NCBI GenBank assembly: GCA_031296355.1
Contig: JARLFX010000253.1
Location: 1 to 32,678 of the forward strand
From: Acidobacteriaceae bacterium
Lineage (GTDB): Bacteria; Acidobacteriota; Terriglobia; Terriglobales; Acidobacteriaceae
Reading direction: 5' to 3'
Length of the DNA stretch: 32,678 nt
Shown: positions 14,965 through 23,412 of the stretch, in pieces
Position numbering within the stretch: position 1 is the stretch's first letter
Layout of the letters: the number at the start of each line of letters is the position of its first letter
Translations under genes and position numbers: made by a program
Notes under the pieces: model-generated
Told to the model about the DNA's origin: nothing
Databases searched by the model: none
The model's input: the letters and a program-made list of their open reading frames with translations, nothing else

Positions 14965-16855
14965 GATCTAAGTCCTTCACAATAACATCTGCGTACTTGC
15001 TGGAACCCTCTACAAGGGGCAATTCTTCAGCGGCTCTATCTGCCAGCAGGGTTGCGATGCGGTCTTCATCCCAGCCGCGCCAGCGGTAGTTGGCCGTCAC
15101 TTCGCGGATGCGGTCCGCTTCATCGCGCTCCACATAGATGCTACGCGATGCCATGGCCCGCAGCTCGGCATCAGCCAATGCCACAACGCCTTCGACGATG
15201 AGAACCGGATTCGGCGGCACATCCATGGTGACGCCGCCGGGGATAGACTTGCGCTGCATGCGGTCGTAGTGCGGTACTTTTCTGCTTCCGGGCACAACCA
15301 GCGCATCGGCTAGAAAAGCCCGTGCGGATGGCAGGTCGAAGCGTTCGAGGACGGAGGGGCCACGATTATCCTTCTCCCCTAGTAGCCAGCAATCCAAGGG
15401 AACCACAATGGCAGCGAGCCCCTGTTTCTGCAATACCGCTGCCAGGCTGGCGGAAAAAGTGCTCTTTCCAGACCGTGCCTGTCCACCAACCAGCACAATG
15501 GAGCTGGGGGCAATGCCTTTAGCAATCTCTGCCGCGCGGGTGTGCGCCCGCGGCCAGAGCCGCACGATCAGGTCAATGGCCTCCACCACGGAGGGGCATT
15601 CGAAGTCCGGCAGATAGGGAAACTTGCCATCGCGGCCAGCTTCGCCTGTATGCACCAGAATAGAACTGACGCCGGCCTTGCGCGCCGTCATCACATCGAT
15701 CGTCGTATCGCCAATCATCCACGATTCGCTCAAATCAATATTCAGCTCACGCTGGGCCTGCAAAAGCATGCCGATACCCGGCTTGCGGCAGTCACAGGCA
15801 ATCTTCAGGTTCACGCGTTCTCCGGGGAAGCCGGCATCAGGATGGTGCGGGCAATGATAGAGCGAATCCAGGTATGCGCCTTCCGCGCCAAGCAATGTCT
15901 CCAGGCGGTTGTGGATCTGGCGCATGCCCTCTTCGTCGCAATCTCCGCGAGCGATTACTGGCTGATTGGTGATGAGCGCCGTCCGGTATTGGCTTTGATT
16001 TAATCGGGCAAGGGCCGCTCCGGCACCGGGTATGAGTTTCATCTGATCGGGCCGCATCAGGTAGTCGCGGAGAACGTTGAGGGTGCCGTCACGATCCAGA
16101 AAAACCGCAGGTGCGGCATGGCGCAATGAGCAGCCTGCCACGCGCCCCGAGAGCAGATCCTGGGCCGTCTTCTTCAGCCGCTCCGGTGTACCAGCGTCCT
16201 TGACATACTCTGGGCTGCGATAGCCTGCCAGACGTCCGCCCTGCGCCAGCATGAGCGGGAAGACGTGCTTGCCGAAGTCGGGTTTGGCCGGCAGTCCCGT
16301 TAGCCGCGCAAGTGCTGAGCGTTCCAGGATGTAAATGCCTGCATTCACCAGGTTGGGAAGGTTTGCATCCGGCGGATGTGGATAGGGATGAAACCTGAGT
16401 ACAAAGTCGTCATCATTCATCTCCACCAGATCGGAATCGTGCGGATGATCGTTGGGATGGAGGAAGACGGTAGCGTCCGGCGAGTGACTCTCATGGAAGG
16501 CCCACATGCGGCACATATCGAAGTCGAAGACGGTGTCGCCGTAGAGCAGCAGAAAACGCTCCTGCAGGGCGTCGAGAGCCTGTAGGACAGCACCTGCCGT
16601 GCCCGCAGCGGCAGTCTCACGTATGCAACGCACATTGAGTCCCCACCGGGACCCGTCGCCGCAGAAGTCGCTGATCTTGTCTCCGCCGAAGCCGGTTAGC
16701 AGCACCACATCCCGAATGCCGGCTTGCGCGATCTGCGCCAGATGGTAATCCAGCAAGGGGCGCCCGTTGATTTCGACCAGCGGTTTGGGAAGATCATCCC
16801 CGGTTACGGTTCGGAGCCGCGTTCCCATGCCGCCTGCAAGGATGACCATTTGCAT
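14951..16855 (-). CDS. Trifunctional heptose protein: guanylyltransferase + phosphatase + P-loop kinase
   Basis: This 634-residue protein has three domains. Residues 1-235 form a nucleotidyltransferase like HddC (LAGGMGTRL at 6-14, D107 in YGDT, VKDAGTPERL), expected to make GDP-heptose from heptose 1-phosphate. Residues about 248-425 form a HAD-IIIA phosphatase like GmhB: D254-x-D256 nucleophile pair, Zn ligands C335/H337 and C354/C356, and GDTTIDV with D383. It would dephosphorylate the 1,7-bisphosphate. Residues about 450-634 are a uridine-kinase-like P-loop domain (Walker A G458-QARSGKS, VEGVVAL, arginine-rich lid). Its substrate is unknown and no such step exists in the known pathway. 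The ATG overlaps the upstream SDR stop (TGATG), with GAGGA upstream. Confidence 0.87.
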   Translation of the reverse strand: MQMVILAGGMGTRLRTVTGDDLPKPLVEINGRPLLDYHLAQIAQAGIRDVVLLTGFGGDKISDFCGDGSRWGLNVRCIRETAAAGTAGAVLQALDALQERFLLLYGDTVFDFDMCRMWAFHESHSPDATVFLHPNDHPHDSDLVEMNDDDFVLRFHPYPHPPDANLPNLVNAGIYILERSALARLTGLPAKPDFGKHVFPLMLAQGGRLAGYRSPEYVKDAGTPERLKKTAQDLLSGRVAGCSLRHAAPAVFLDRDGTLNVLRDYLMRPDQMKLIPGAGAALARLNQSQYRTALITNQPVIARGDCDEEGMRQIHNRLETLLGAEGAYLDSLYHCPHHPDAGFPGERVNLKIACDCRKPGIGMLLQAQRELNIDLSESWMIGDTTIDVMTARKAGVSSILVHTGEAGRDGKFPYLPDFECPSVVEAIDLIVRLWPRAHTRAAEIAKGIAPSSIVLVGGQARSGKSTFSASLAAVLQKQGLAAIVVPLDCWLLGEKDNRGPSVLERFDLPSARAFLADALVVPGSRKVPHYDRMQRKSIPGGVTMDVPPNPVLIVEGVVALADAELRAMASRSIYVERDEADRIREVTANYRWRGWDEDRIATLLADRAAEELPLVEGSSKYADVIVKDLDHDCL

Positions 16856-17844
16856 CAGATGAGTTCCTCTGGGGCCAAAGCTTCGGCTACAGTGCGCCGT
16901 ACGACCTCCAGCGAACTGGAGGAAGATCTCCAGCCCAGTTTAGCCAGCTTGTCAACGGAGTAGCGAAAACGGGGTACATCGCCCACCCAGCCACGATCTC
17001 CGCCGGTATAGCGAATGGGTGCGTCAGACTGCAAACCGGCGAGTACCGCATGGGCGATCTCTGCAACGGTGGCTCCCTCATCTTCGGGCCCGATGTTGAA
17101 CAGGTTGACGCGATCATTTGCCTTTTCCCGGATGAATAGCATCGCCTGGATAAGATCCTTCACGTGCAGATACGGTTTCTGCTGCGTGCCATTACCAAGC
17201 ACTTCCAGTTCACCTGGATTGCGCTTCAGTTTATTCAGGAAGTCGTAAATGATGCCGTGCGTGAGCCGAGGGCCCAGCACGTTGGGGAAGCGAAAAATAT
17301 GTGCTTGATCCAGATAGGCTTCTACAGCGGCGGAGATAAGTCCTTCGGCTGCGAGCTTCATCGCCCCGTAATTGGAGATGGGCAGCAGCGGCCCGGTCGT
17401 TTCGCGAAGCAGCTCCTTATTTTCACCATAGACCGCGGAGGTGGAGGCGAAGGCGATGCGGGGAATCTTCAGCTCGCGCATCAGCAGCAGCGTATTGAAG
17501 GTGGTCATAAAGGTATTGCGATGGTCTACGCGTGGATCGCGCACGCCGGCTGGGATATCGGAGTTGGCAGCGAGGTGCCACACCTCTGCGATTTGCTTCC
17601 CTCGAAGTAGGGGCTCCAGCGTAGAGAGAACTGCGGTCTCATCCGCAAGATCGATTGTGTGCAGCTCAAATTGAGAATGCTTACGGGCGCGTGCAATGTT
17701 CTGTTCGGTTCCACGGCTGAAATCGTCCACTCCGATGACGGAGCAGCCGCTTGCCAACAGAACATCGACCAACTGGCTTCCGATAAAACCGGCAGCGCCT
17801 GTAACCAGAACAACACGATCTGCAGCTTGGGTGGAGTGAGTCAT
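16855..17844 (-). CDS. NAD-dependent sugar-nucleotide epimerase/dehydratase (extended SDR)
   Basis: This 329-residue extended SDR has cofactor motif G16-x-x-G19-x-x-G22 (GAAGFIG), acidic D40/D41 for NAD, STSAVYG (S134-S136) and Y159-x-x-x-K163 (SNYGAMK). The overall form is like UDP-glucose 4-epimerase, with YLHVKDLIQAM and NIGPEDEGATV. Its position directly upstream of the GDP-heptose enzyme, with a 1-nt overlap, suggests that it modifies a heptose nucleotide, but a hexose nucleotide substrate is equally compatible with the motifs. The frame is open upstream to a TTG at 17895. ATG 17844 is preferred because it gives the normal SDR N-terminus. Neither has a strong ribosome site. Confidence 0.83.
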   Translation of the reverse strand: MTHSTQAADRVVLVTGAAGFIGSQLVDVLLASGCSVIGVDDFSRGTEQNIARARKHSQFELHTIDLADETAVLSTLEPLLRGKQIAEVWHLAANSDIPAGVRDPRVDHRNTFMTTFNTLLLMRELKIPRIAFASTSAVYGENKELLRETTGPLLPISNYGAMKLAAEGLISAAVEAYLDQAHIFRFPNVLGPRLTHGIIYDFLNKLKRNPGELEVLGNGTQQKPYLHVKDLIQAMLFIREKANDRVNLFNIGPEDEGATVAEIAHAVLAGLQSDAPIRYTGGDRGWVGDVPRFRYSVDKLAKLGWRSSSSSLEVVRRTVAEALAPEELI

Positions 17845-17958
17845 CAGGGAGTGCCTGAACCTGCCTTGGATATGCGCTATAAGCCTGTAAATCAATCATA
17901 AATCAATTGATTGAGCTGGGCGTGCAACGCTCATTTTCAAGCAGGCGCAGGCGTCAGG

Positions 17959-18585
17959 CTAAAAGCGGCGTTTCCCCAGCAGGTCTTCCGCAATGGCTCC
18001 GTGGCGCAGATATTGAGCTAGCACATGCATGCAGGTCTGATGTGCATCCTCCACCACACCGTAGTTCCAGCCATCCACGTGAATGGTGGCGTCTGCCAGC
18101 TTGCGGCTGCGGCCACCATCGAACCCTGTGAGGGCGATGGTGTGCATTCCTAGCTCGGCTGCAGCTGTTAGCGCCCGCACAATGTTTTCAGAATCTCCGG
18201 AGGAGCTGACTGCAACGAGCACGTCGCCTTTGCGGGCATGGATGCGCAGGGGAAAGGCGAAGACGTCTGCAAAGCCAATGTCATTGGTAACGGCCGTAAT
18301 TACTTCCACATTCGACGAGAGACTGACCACGCGCGGACGAAGAGCGGTGTCGCAGTTCACGCCCTTCTGGTGGTCGCAGACCATATGGTTAGCGATGGAG
18401 GCGGAACCGCCATTACCGCAGCAAAAGATGGTAGAGTCCCGTTGATGCGCGCTGGTTAGAATTGCCACGGCGGCATCAAGCTGGGTACGGTCAATCGAGG
18501 CGTGTGCTGCCGTCAGCTCCGCGAAGTAATGGTCGAGATAGTCTCCAGCCGAAGTGTGGCGGCGGGTTGGGAAGGTTGGTCGCAA
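17959..18585 (-). CDS. gmhA: Sedoheptulose-7-phosphate isomerase (SIS domain)
   Basis: Predicted to convert sedoheptulose 7-phosphate to D-glycero-D-manno-heptose 7-phosphate, the entry step to GDP-heptose. It is 208 residues, as usual. The SIS phosphosugar site is visible as CGNGGSASIANH (56-67) and SSSGDSENIV (127-136), with EDAHQTCMHVL (179-189) carrying the likely catalytic His187. By my alignment from memory, the E. coli GmhA active-site Glu65 and Gln172 correspond to D71 and E179 here, so this is a divergent branch. The start is TTG with CCAGGAG upstream. It is the first of the contiguous heptose genes; the next gene begins 114 bp further on. Confidence 0.85.
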   Translation of the reverse strand: MRPTFPTRRHTSAGDYLDHYFAELTAAHASIDRTQLDAAVAILTSAHQRDSTIFCCGNGGSASIANHMVCDHQKGVNCDTALRPRVVSLSSNVEVITAVTNDIGFADVFAFPLRIHARKGDVLVAVSSSGDSENIVRALTAAAELGMHTIALTGFDGGRSRKLADATIHVDGWNYGVVEDAHQTCMHVLAQYLRHGAIAEDLLGKRRF

Positions 18586-18707
18586 CTGTGAAACTCCTGG
18601 TCAAACAGAGTGGATCGGGTGCTGATTGGTTGACTACCACTTTACAGGGAATGGGCCCGGGGCGTCACCGGAAGTCTTGCAGCCGGTTGCGATGTCAGGT
18701 GTGCCTG

Positions 18708-19586
18708 CTATTCAGCAGGCTTCGAAAGTTTGAGGATGGACATGTAGGCTTCATGGCGGTTTATGTCGCTTGTGGGGATTACAGAGCGCCGCAGGGCCCA
18801 CCAGAAGTCGACAAAGAAGCCTTTGAACCACATATAGAGAAAACTTCCGAGTTCATTTCCATAGCGCTTACGGATGCGGACCTGACGAGGTGGATTAAAC
18901 GGGATGCGGTACGCCAATAGCAGCAACGGCGACACTATCTTTTCCAATAGCGGGCGAGGAGCAGGATAGGACCAGCGACAGGTGAACATATCGAACCACT
19001 GCTTTTCACCATTGAAGATGGTTTGTGACAGATACCACTTCTCTTTGATCCAGCGTACGGAGACAGTTTCCAGCCCAAACCGCCTGCTGAGTTGATCCAG
19101 TGTGACCGGGTCAATCCAGCAGGTATGCTCCTGGTTCACCAGGATGTCATTCTTCAATGCACTGTAGAAATACTGTTCCCTGAAGAAGGGATTGGGCGTG
19201 CAGATCAGCACGACGCCGTCGGGGTTCAGGAGCCGTCGCAGATTGCTCATCAATCCTTCGAAGCCAGAAAGATGCTCAATGAGGTGTCCCACGATAATGA
19301 CATCAAATTTCCGGTCGATTGCCAGCGGCTGTGTCACGTCTCCGAACATGACCTCGTAGCCGAGTTCCCGGAGCTGCTCCACCTCTTTGGCCAGATAATC
19401 CACACCGAGCGTCTCGCGTGCCACGTCAACTACATTCTTGTGCAGCCACAACTCATTGCTGGAGCTCTCAATATCGTGATTGACGCATCCCAGGTCCAGA
19501 ACGGATTTACCGCTGCAGAATTCACGGACGATTTCAATTCTTGATTTGGGGTCCCGCAAATAAGCGCGTAGTAATTGTCTGTCCAT
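18708..19586 (-). CDS. Class I SAM-dependent methyltransferase
   Basis: This 292-residue protein has a Rossmann methyltransferase domain in the first ~175 residues. Motif I is V29-L-D31-L-G33-C (SVLDLGCVNHD), followed by DVIIVGHLIEHLSGFEGL and an LNPDGVVLICTPNPF strand typical of small-molecule methyltransferases. The remaining ~115 residues are aromatic- and Arg-rich (WWALRRSVIP) and may contact membrane or glycan. It probably O-methylates a sugar of the repeat unit or its terminal residue. The acceptor is unknown. It lies between a GT2 gene (48 bp upstream) and gmhA. Confidence 0.85.
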   Translation of the reverse strand: MDRQLLRAYLRDPKSRIEIVREFCSGKSVLDLGCVNHDIESSSNELWLHKNVVDVARETLGVDYLAKEVEQLRELGYEVMFGDVTQPLAIDRKFDVIIVGHLIEHLSGFEGLMSNLRRLLNPDGVVLICTPNPFFREQYFYSALKNDILVNQEHTCWIDPVTLDQLSRRFGLETVSVRWIKEKWYLSQTIFNGEKQWFDMFTCRWSYPAPRPLLEKIVSPLLLLAYRIPFNPPRQVRIRKRYGNELGSFLYMWFKGFFVDFWWALRRSVIPTSDINRHEAYMSILKLSKPAE

Positions 19587-19634
19587 CAGCTAATTAACTC
19601 CGGGAAATTTATTAAGATGCTCGACGGCATTTTG

Positions 19635-20606
19635 CTATTTTGCTTTGTGAAATATTGCAATTGCTCGCCGTAGACGGTTTCGCACTTTGCTTCCAAAGGT
19701 AAAAGCCTCGGCAAACTCCTGTTTTGCCTTCTCATAGTGTATGAGCGCATGCTTATCCAATTCATTGCTGCATAGTTCAGGAAAGGTAATTACATCGCTG
19801 CGTTGAGCGCCCTGTGCGATTTTCTGCAGTGGTGCTCCAAGGCTCTCTCTGATCTTGTCCATGTTGCGGGATTGGATTGTAGGTATCTCCGGATGAGGAT
19901 TAACGCGGGTCCCCCCCCATTTTGCTTCTGAGTAAAAACGAAGCGCAAAAACACCGTTGAAATAGCCTGCATCAATCAAGCGGATGGCAAGGTCCGTGTC
20001 GTCATGCGCATACGGCGCCAGGTCTTCATTCAACAAACCGATCTCGCGGACGAGCTTAGTGGGTAAGCAAACTGGACTCTTGATCGGCACGGAGCGATAT
20101 GCAAATCTGCCCGGCAATAACACTTCTGCTTCGGGAAGTCCATGGCCATAAGCCGTCTCAATATAATCTTTGAGTGGAACTGCGCTCTTATTCTCCAACG
20201 CATCGGCCTCAAAGTTCGCTCCTAGTCGAAGCGAGACGTAACCGAGGCGTCCGTTCCCCCAGGTATAGAGCTGTTTAATCTTTGACTCGAGTTCCAGGTC
20301 AGCCAGAATGACATCATCCTGCAGAATGATGTTATAGCCCTCACCCTCTTGCGGGGCGGCTCTCAGGCCTATGTTGATCGAAAGTAGTTCATGTACGTCG
20401 GGCGCATAGACCTTGACCAGTGGTACATGCTGGAATTGCTCAGTAAATTCGTCGAGGATCGCCTCTGATCTGTCGGTACAGCCATCGAGGACGGCAAATA
20501 TCGTGCTCTGTGGCCCGCAGCAAAGCAGCGTGGAAAGCAGTACATCGCGAATCATATCTTCTTTGTTGTGGATCGTAATAATGTAGTTAAAAAACGGCTC
20601 AGGCAT
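19635..20606 (-). CDS. GT2-family glycosyltransferase with a G8 run
   Basis: This 323-residue GT-A protein has N-terminal YIITIHNKEDMIRDVLLST, LDGCTDRSE and the acidic motif D97-D98 (IILQDDVILAD), followed by the APYAHDDTDLAIRL segment expected at the GT2 catalytic region. An Ala/Lys-rich helical C-terminus (EKAKQEFAEAFTFGSKVRNR) may be a membrane or partner contact. Coding-strand codons for KWGGTR contain eight G in a row (plus-strand C8 at 19911-19918). The sugar and acceptor cannot be predicted. It is separated from the flippase gene by 35 bp. Confidence 0.85.
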   Translation of the reverse strand: MPEPFFNYIITIHNKEDMIRDVLLSTLLCCGPQSTIFAVLDGCTDRSEAILDEFTEQFQHVPLVKVYAPDVHELLSINIGLRAAPQEGEGYNIILQDDVILADLELESKIKQLYTWGNGRLGYVSLRLGANFEADALENKSAVPLKDYIETAYGHGLPEAEVLLPGRFAYRSVPIKSPVCLPTKLVREIGLLNEDLAPYAHDDTDLAIRLIDAGYFNGVFALRFYSEAKWGGTRVNPHPEIPTIQSRNMDKIRESLGAPLQKIAQGAQRSDVITFPELCSNELDKHALIHYEKAKQEFAEAFTFGSKVRNRLRRAIAIFHKAK

Positions 20607-20641
20607 GAAAGTCGGTCCTCGATTCGTATCTGCGGGGGAAT

Positions 20642-22066
20642 TTACTGTAGTTTATCGCTTTCGTGTTGCACAACTTCTAATAGGTCAATGGGAGCGGATT
20701 GAAGATTGTCGACTGTTTTCTGTGCCAGTCGCCATGCGGGATAAGTGTAAAACAATCCATATCCCAGGACAGTGCCCCAGAGAACTCCACTGATTCCCAG
20801 AGACTTCACCAGCCAAACTTTTGCGATAAGAGCTGCGAAGGACGCAATGGCATAGAAGCCGAGCTGTGGCCGGAGGGTCTTCCGGTTGTTCAGAAAAACT
20901 GACATTGCTCCGCCGTAAGCGGCAGTCATGGCGGTAGCGACAAAAGCCACTAATAACAGTGGTGATGCTTGATGGATTTGAGGTACCCACCTAGTCGATA
21001 TTGCCGGAACAACAAATGCGATCAGGGAAGCACTGATCGTGGCAAGCCCAATCGATATCCACACTGTTCGCCGTAGGGCCATTCGCACCCATACATGATC
21101 TCTTGAAGCAAGGGCCTCCCCAAAGGCGGGCCACAGAGGTAGCAGAAAGAATTGAATGATCGACGCACCCGAAAAAAGACGTTGTGCGAGCGAGTATTCA
21201 GCGACCGCGGCCAGCCCGAGATAGCGAGTGAGAACAATCTGATCGCTGTAGGTTCCCAATACTCCGAGGAACTGTAACATCACGAATATGCCGCCGGTAC
21301 CGCCAAGGTACTTCAGGCAATCCCACTGGAACGCGCTCAGCCGGGGAGCCAGCCATGGCCGCAGCTTCACAAATAGGACATAGCTGCCGATTATCTGCGC
21401 TAGTAGCGGTCCAAGACTGAACAGGATGATGAACTGTACGAGGGTTAGTCCCTTCCATGCAGCGAACAACACGCCTAGAAAAGAGAAGACACTGCCCAGC
21501 ATCAACCATGTGTTCGTCCAGTACATTTCCTGGTAGCCGATCTGGATTTTCTGGGATACGAGTGCCGGTACATTTGCGATCTGGATTACAGCGAACCAGA
21601 CAACAGTGGCCGTTACCTGGGGTGCCAGGTGGGAATTCGTAAGGTTCAGCAGCCGCGCCCAGGGAATAAGCGGAGCTGTCGCGGCGATCATCGTGCAGAG
21701 AAGAGCCGCCAGTCCCAGCAAGGCAAAGAATGATGTAGATACCGCGCGAATCGCGGTATCGCGGTCACGTTTTCCATTTGCTTCTGAGATGACTGTGACC
21801 AGACCATTGCTCAAGCCAAAATCCGCGAAAATGAGGAAGGACGAGATGCTTGTAATTGTTGTCCACAACCCGTATCCATCCGCCCCAAGAGAGCGAACCA
21901 CGATAGGGATCGTAATCATGTTCAGAGCGACAGAGATAATCTTCGCTAGACCAGAGGTCGCAGTGGCGAAAAGGAGAGATCTATTTCTGCTCGAAGCTGC
22001 GGAAGCGGCGTCCGCGGTGTCAGTGGCGATCCATCTGGGCCGTAGAGTTGATATAAGTTTCCGCAT
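20642..22066 (-). CDS. Wzx-like polysaccharide flippase (MOP superfamily)
   Basis: This 474-residue integral membrane protein has about 12-14 hydrophobic helices and the conserved N-terminal pattern of polysaccharide exporters (ATSGLAKIISVALNMITIPI, RSLGADGYGLWTTI, FADFGLSNGLV). It would flip the undecaprenyl-linked repeat unit across the inner membrane. It is one of two such genes in this block. The other, at 23413-24894, differs clearly in sequence, so this is not a recent duplication. A short soluble C-terminus (QSAPIDLLEVVQHESDKLQ) is probably cytoplasmic. The gene is 83 bp after the STELLO-family gene. Confidence 0.88.
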   Translation of the reverse strand: MRKLISTLRPRWIATDTADAASAASSRNRSLLFATATSGLAKIISVALNMITIPIVVRSLGADGYGLWTTITSISSFLIFADFGLSNGLVTVISEANGKRDRDTAIRAVSTSFFALLGLAALLCTMIAATAPLIPWARLLNLTNSHLAPQVTATVVWFAVIQIANVPALVSQKIQIGYQEMYWTNTWLMLGSVFSFLGVLFAAWKGLTLVQFIILFSLGPLLAQIIGSYVLFVKLRPWLAPRLSAFQWDCLKYLGGTGGIFVMLQFLGVLGTYSDQIVLTRYLGLAAVAEYSLAQRLFSGASIIQFFLLPLWPAFGEALASRDHVWVRMALRRTVWISIGLATISASLIAFVVPAISTRWVPQIHQASPLLLVAFVATAMTAAYGGAMSVFLNNRKTLRPQLGFYAIASFAALIAKVWLVKSLGISGVLWGTVLGYGLFYTYPAWRLAQKTVDNLQSAPIDLLEVVQHESDKLQ

Positions 22067-22149
22067 CGCTCTTTTCTGCGGGGGATGGTATCAATGCTAC
22101 GATCCACTGTCCCCAAACATGATTATCCGTGTGACACTCAATGCAAGTG

Positions 22150-23148
22150 CTATCGCGCAAGCTTTCCCAAAGCGGTAAACCATGCGTCGATGATCGGTAG
22201 TTCTTCGGCTGGAATGATGTGTGCCACGGCCAAAGCTTTCCACATGCGATGCGCCGTCTCCTGAATCGTCGCTGCAGGCCCCTTCGCATGTTCTGCATCC
22301 AGCAATTTGACAATGCCTTCATTGCCCATGTAACCGGGTATTTCGTCAGCAAAATCGCGCATTAGGCTGTGGTCGTTGCGGGCCTGTTTGACGGTGGCCT
22401 TATGAAACGACAGCCGATATCCGTGTGCCCAAAGCGCCGCCTGCACCACAAAGGATCGCCAGATATCCGTCATCCGAAAACTCACATGGCAAGGGAGATA
22501 GAGCAGGGAAAATGCAACTGCAAAAAACGCCGTATTCTGCGAATTGAACGGGCACCAGGCTCCTGGCTGCAGCACAATCGGCTCCCGCACTGCAAATTGC
22601 AACTTGTCTTTATAGAGGAGCCGGTAGATTGCATCCACATCTGGATCATCATCCGCAAGATACTGTTGCACTGGGCAGTCAAATGAGCCTGTCGGTCCAA
22701 TCGATGCCACAGAATGGATTGCCTCCAGAGACAGGCCGCGCGGCCAGATAAGCGCATCCGTGAAGTAGCGATAAACATTCACCCATCCGTTGTGTTCAAC
22801 GGATTCTCCACGCACCTGCTGTTGTAGGTCACTGCCAAAATCAGGACCAGGAAGATTATCGTCGTCCGTTTCAAGAATGACCTTGGCGCCGTGAAGCATT
22901 GCATATAAATAGCCGAGGTTCTTTCTGGAATAGTGACGGACGGGAATCATTCTTGCGATATCGCCGAACATCTTCACCTGATCATCCACTGACAAATAGG
23001 TGATGTTTGGAGATTTCCAGTCCGTTGGAGTCTTTGTATCTCCAATTACTACGGCAGACCAGCCTCGTTCACACATGCTGGATATAAGTTCAATAGCAGG
23101 GGTAGGCGCTTGGATTGTCGTAACTACAATCCATTGTTCATTTTGCAT
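22150..23148 (-). CDS. STELLO-family (DUF288) glycosyltransferase
   Basis: This 332-residue protein matches the STELLO/DUF288 pattern: WIVVTTIQAPTPAIELI at the start, VVIGDTKTP (34-41), RKNLGYLYAMLHGAKVILET (76-94), then the acidic cluster D95-D96-D97-N98. CPFNSQNTAF, FRMTDIWRSF and KQARNDHSLMRDF further along are also typical. STELLO proteins were first studied in plant Golgi cellulose synthesis, and the bacterial members have no assigned reaction that I know of. The acidic cluster suggests a nucleotide-sugar-dependent GT-A type fold. It lies between two flippase genes, which supports a role in glycan assembly. Family assignment is from motif memory. Confidence 0.75.
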   Translation of the reverse strand: MQNEQWIVVTTIQAPTPAIELISSMCERGWSAVVIGDTKTPTDWKSPNITYLSVDDQVKMFGDIARMIPVRHYSRKNLGYLYAMLHGAKVILETDDDNLPGPDFGSDLQQQVRGESVEHNGWVNVYRYFTDALIWPRGLSLEAIHSVASIGPTGSFDCPVQQYLADDDPDVDAIYRLLYKDKLQFAVREPIVLQPGAWCPFNSQNTAFFAVAFSLLYLPCHVSFRMTDIWRSFVVQAALWAHGYRLSFHKATVKQARNDHSLMRDFADEIPGYMGNEGIVKLLDAEHAKGPAATIQETAHRMWKALAVAHIIPAEELPIIDAWFTALGKLAR

Positions 23149-23412
23149 GGTTTTCTCGATGGTTATTTTGGGGTAAAACTTCTACCGGGACGGCCAGAAT
23201 CTGTGTATTGTCTTCAGGATACCCGACTGATGTTTCATAGTCGAGGTGAGAATGCTGTACTACAGCTTTCGGGGCCGTCAGAGAATTGGGCTGGCAGAGT
23301 CGGCAACGCTGTTTCTATGCGCAATCTCGCCCACCATTACCTCATATTTAGCATTGTCAAAAGGTGCAAACTAAGTATATCGCCCGCAGGGTAGCTGCAC
23401 CAGTCGATGCAA
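23149..23412. other. 264-bp gap between flippase and STELLO genes
   Basis: This is the largest gap inside the minus-strand block, so it could hold an internal promoter for the STELLO gene. A consensus TTGACA occurs on the minus strand at 23360-23355, but no matching -10 sits at the right distance. No coding sequence or terminator is evident. Confidence 0.25.
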
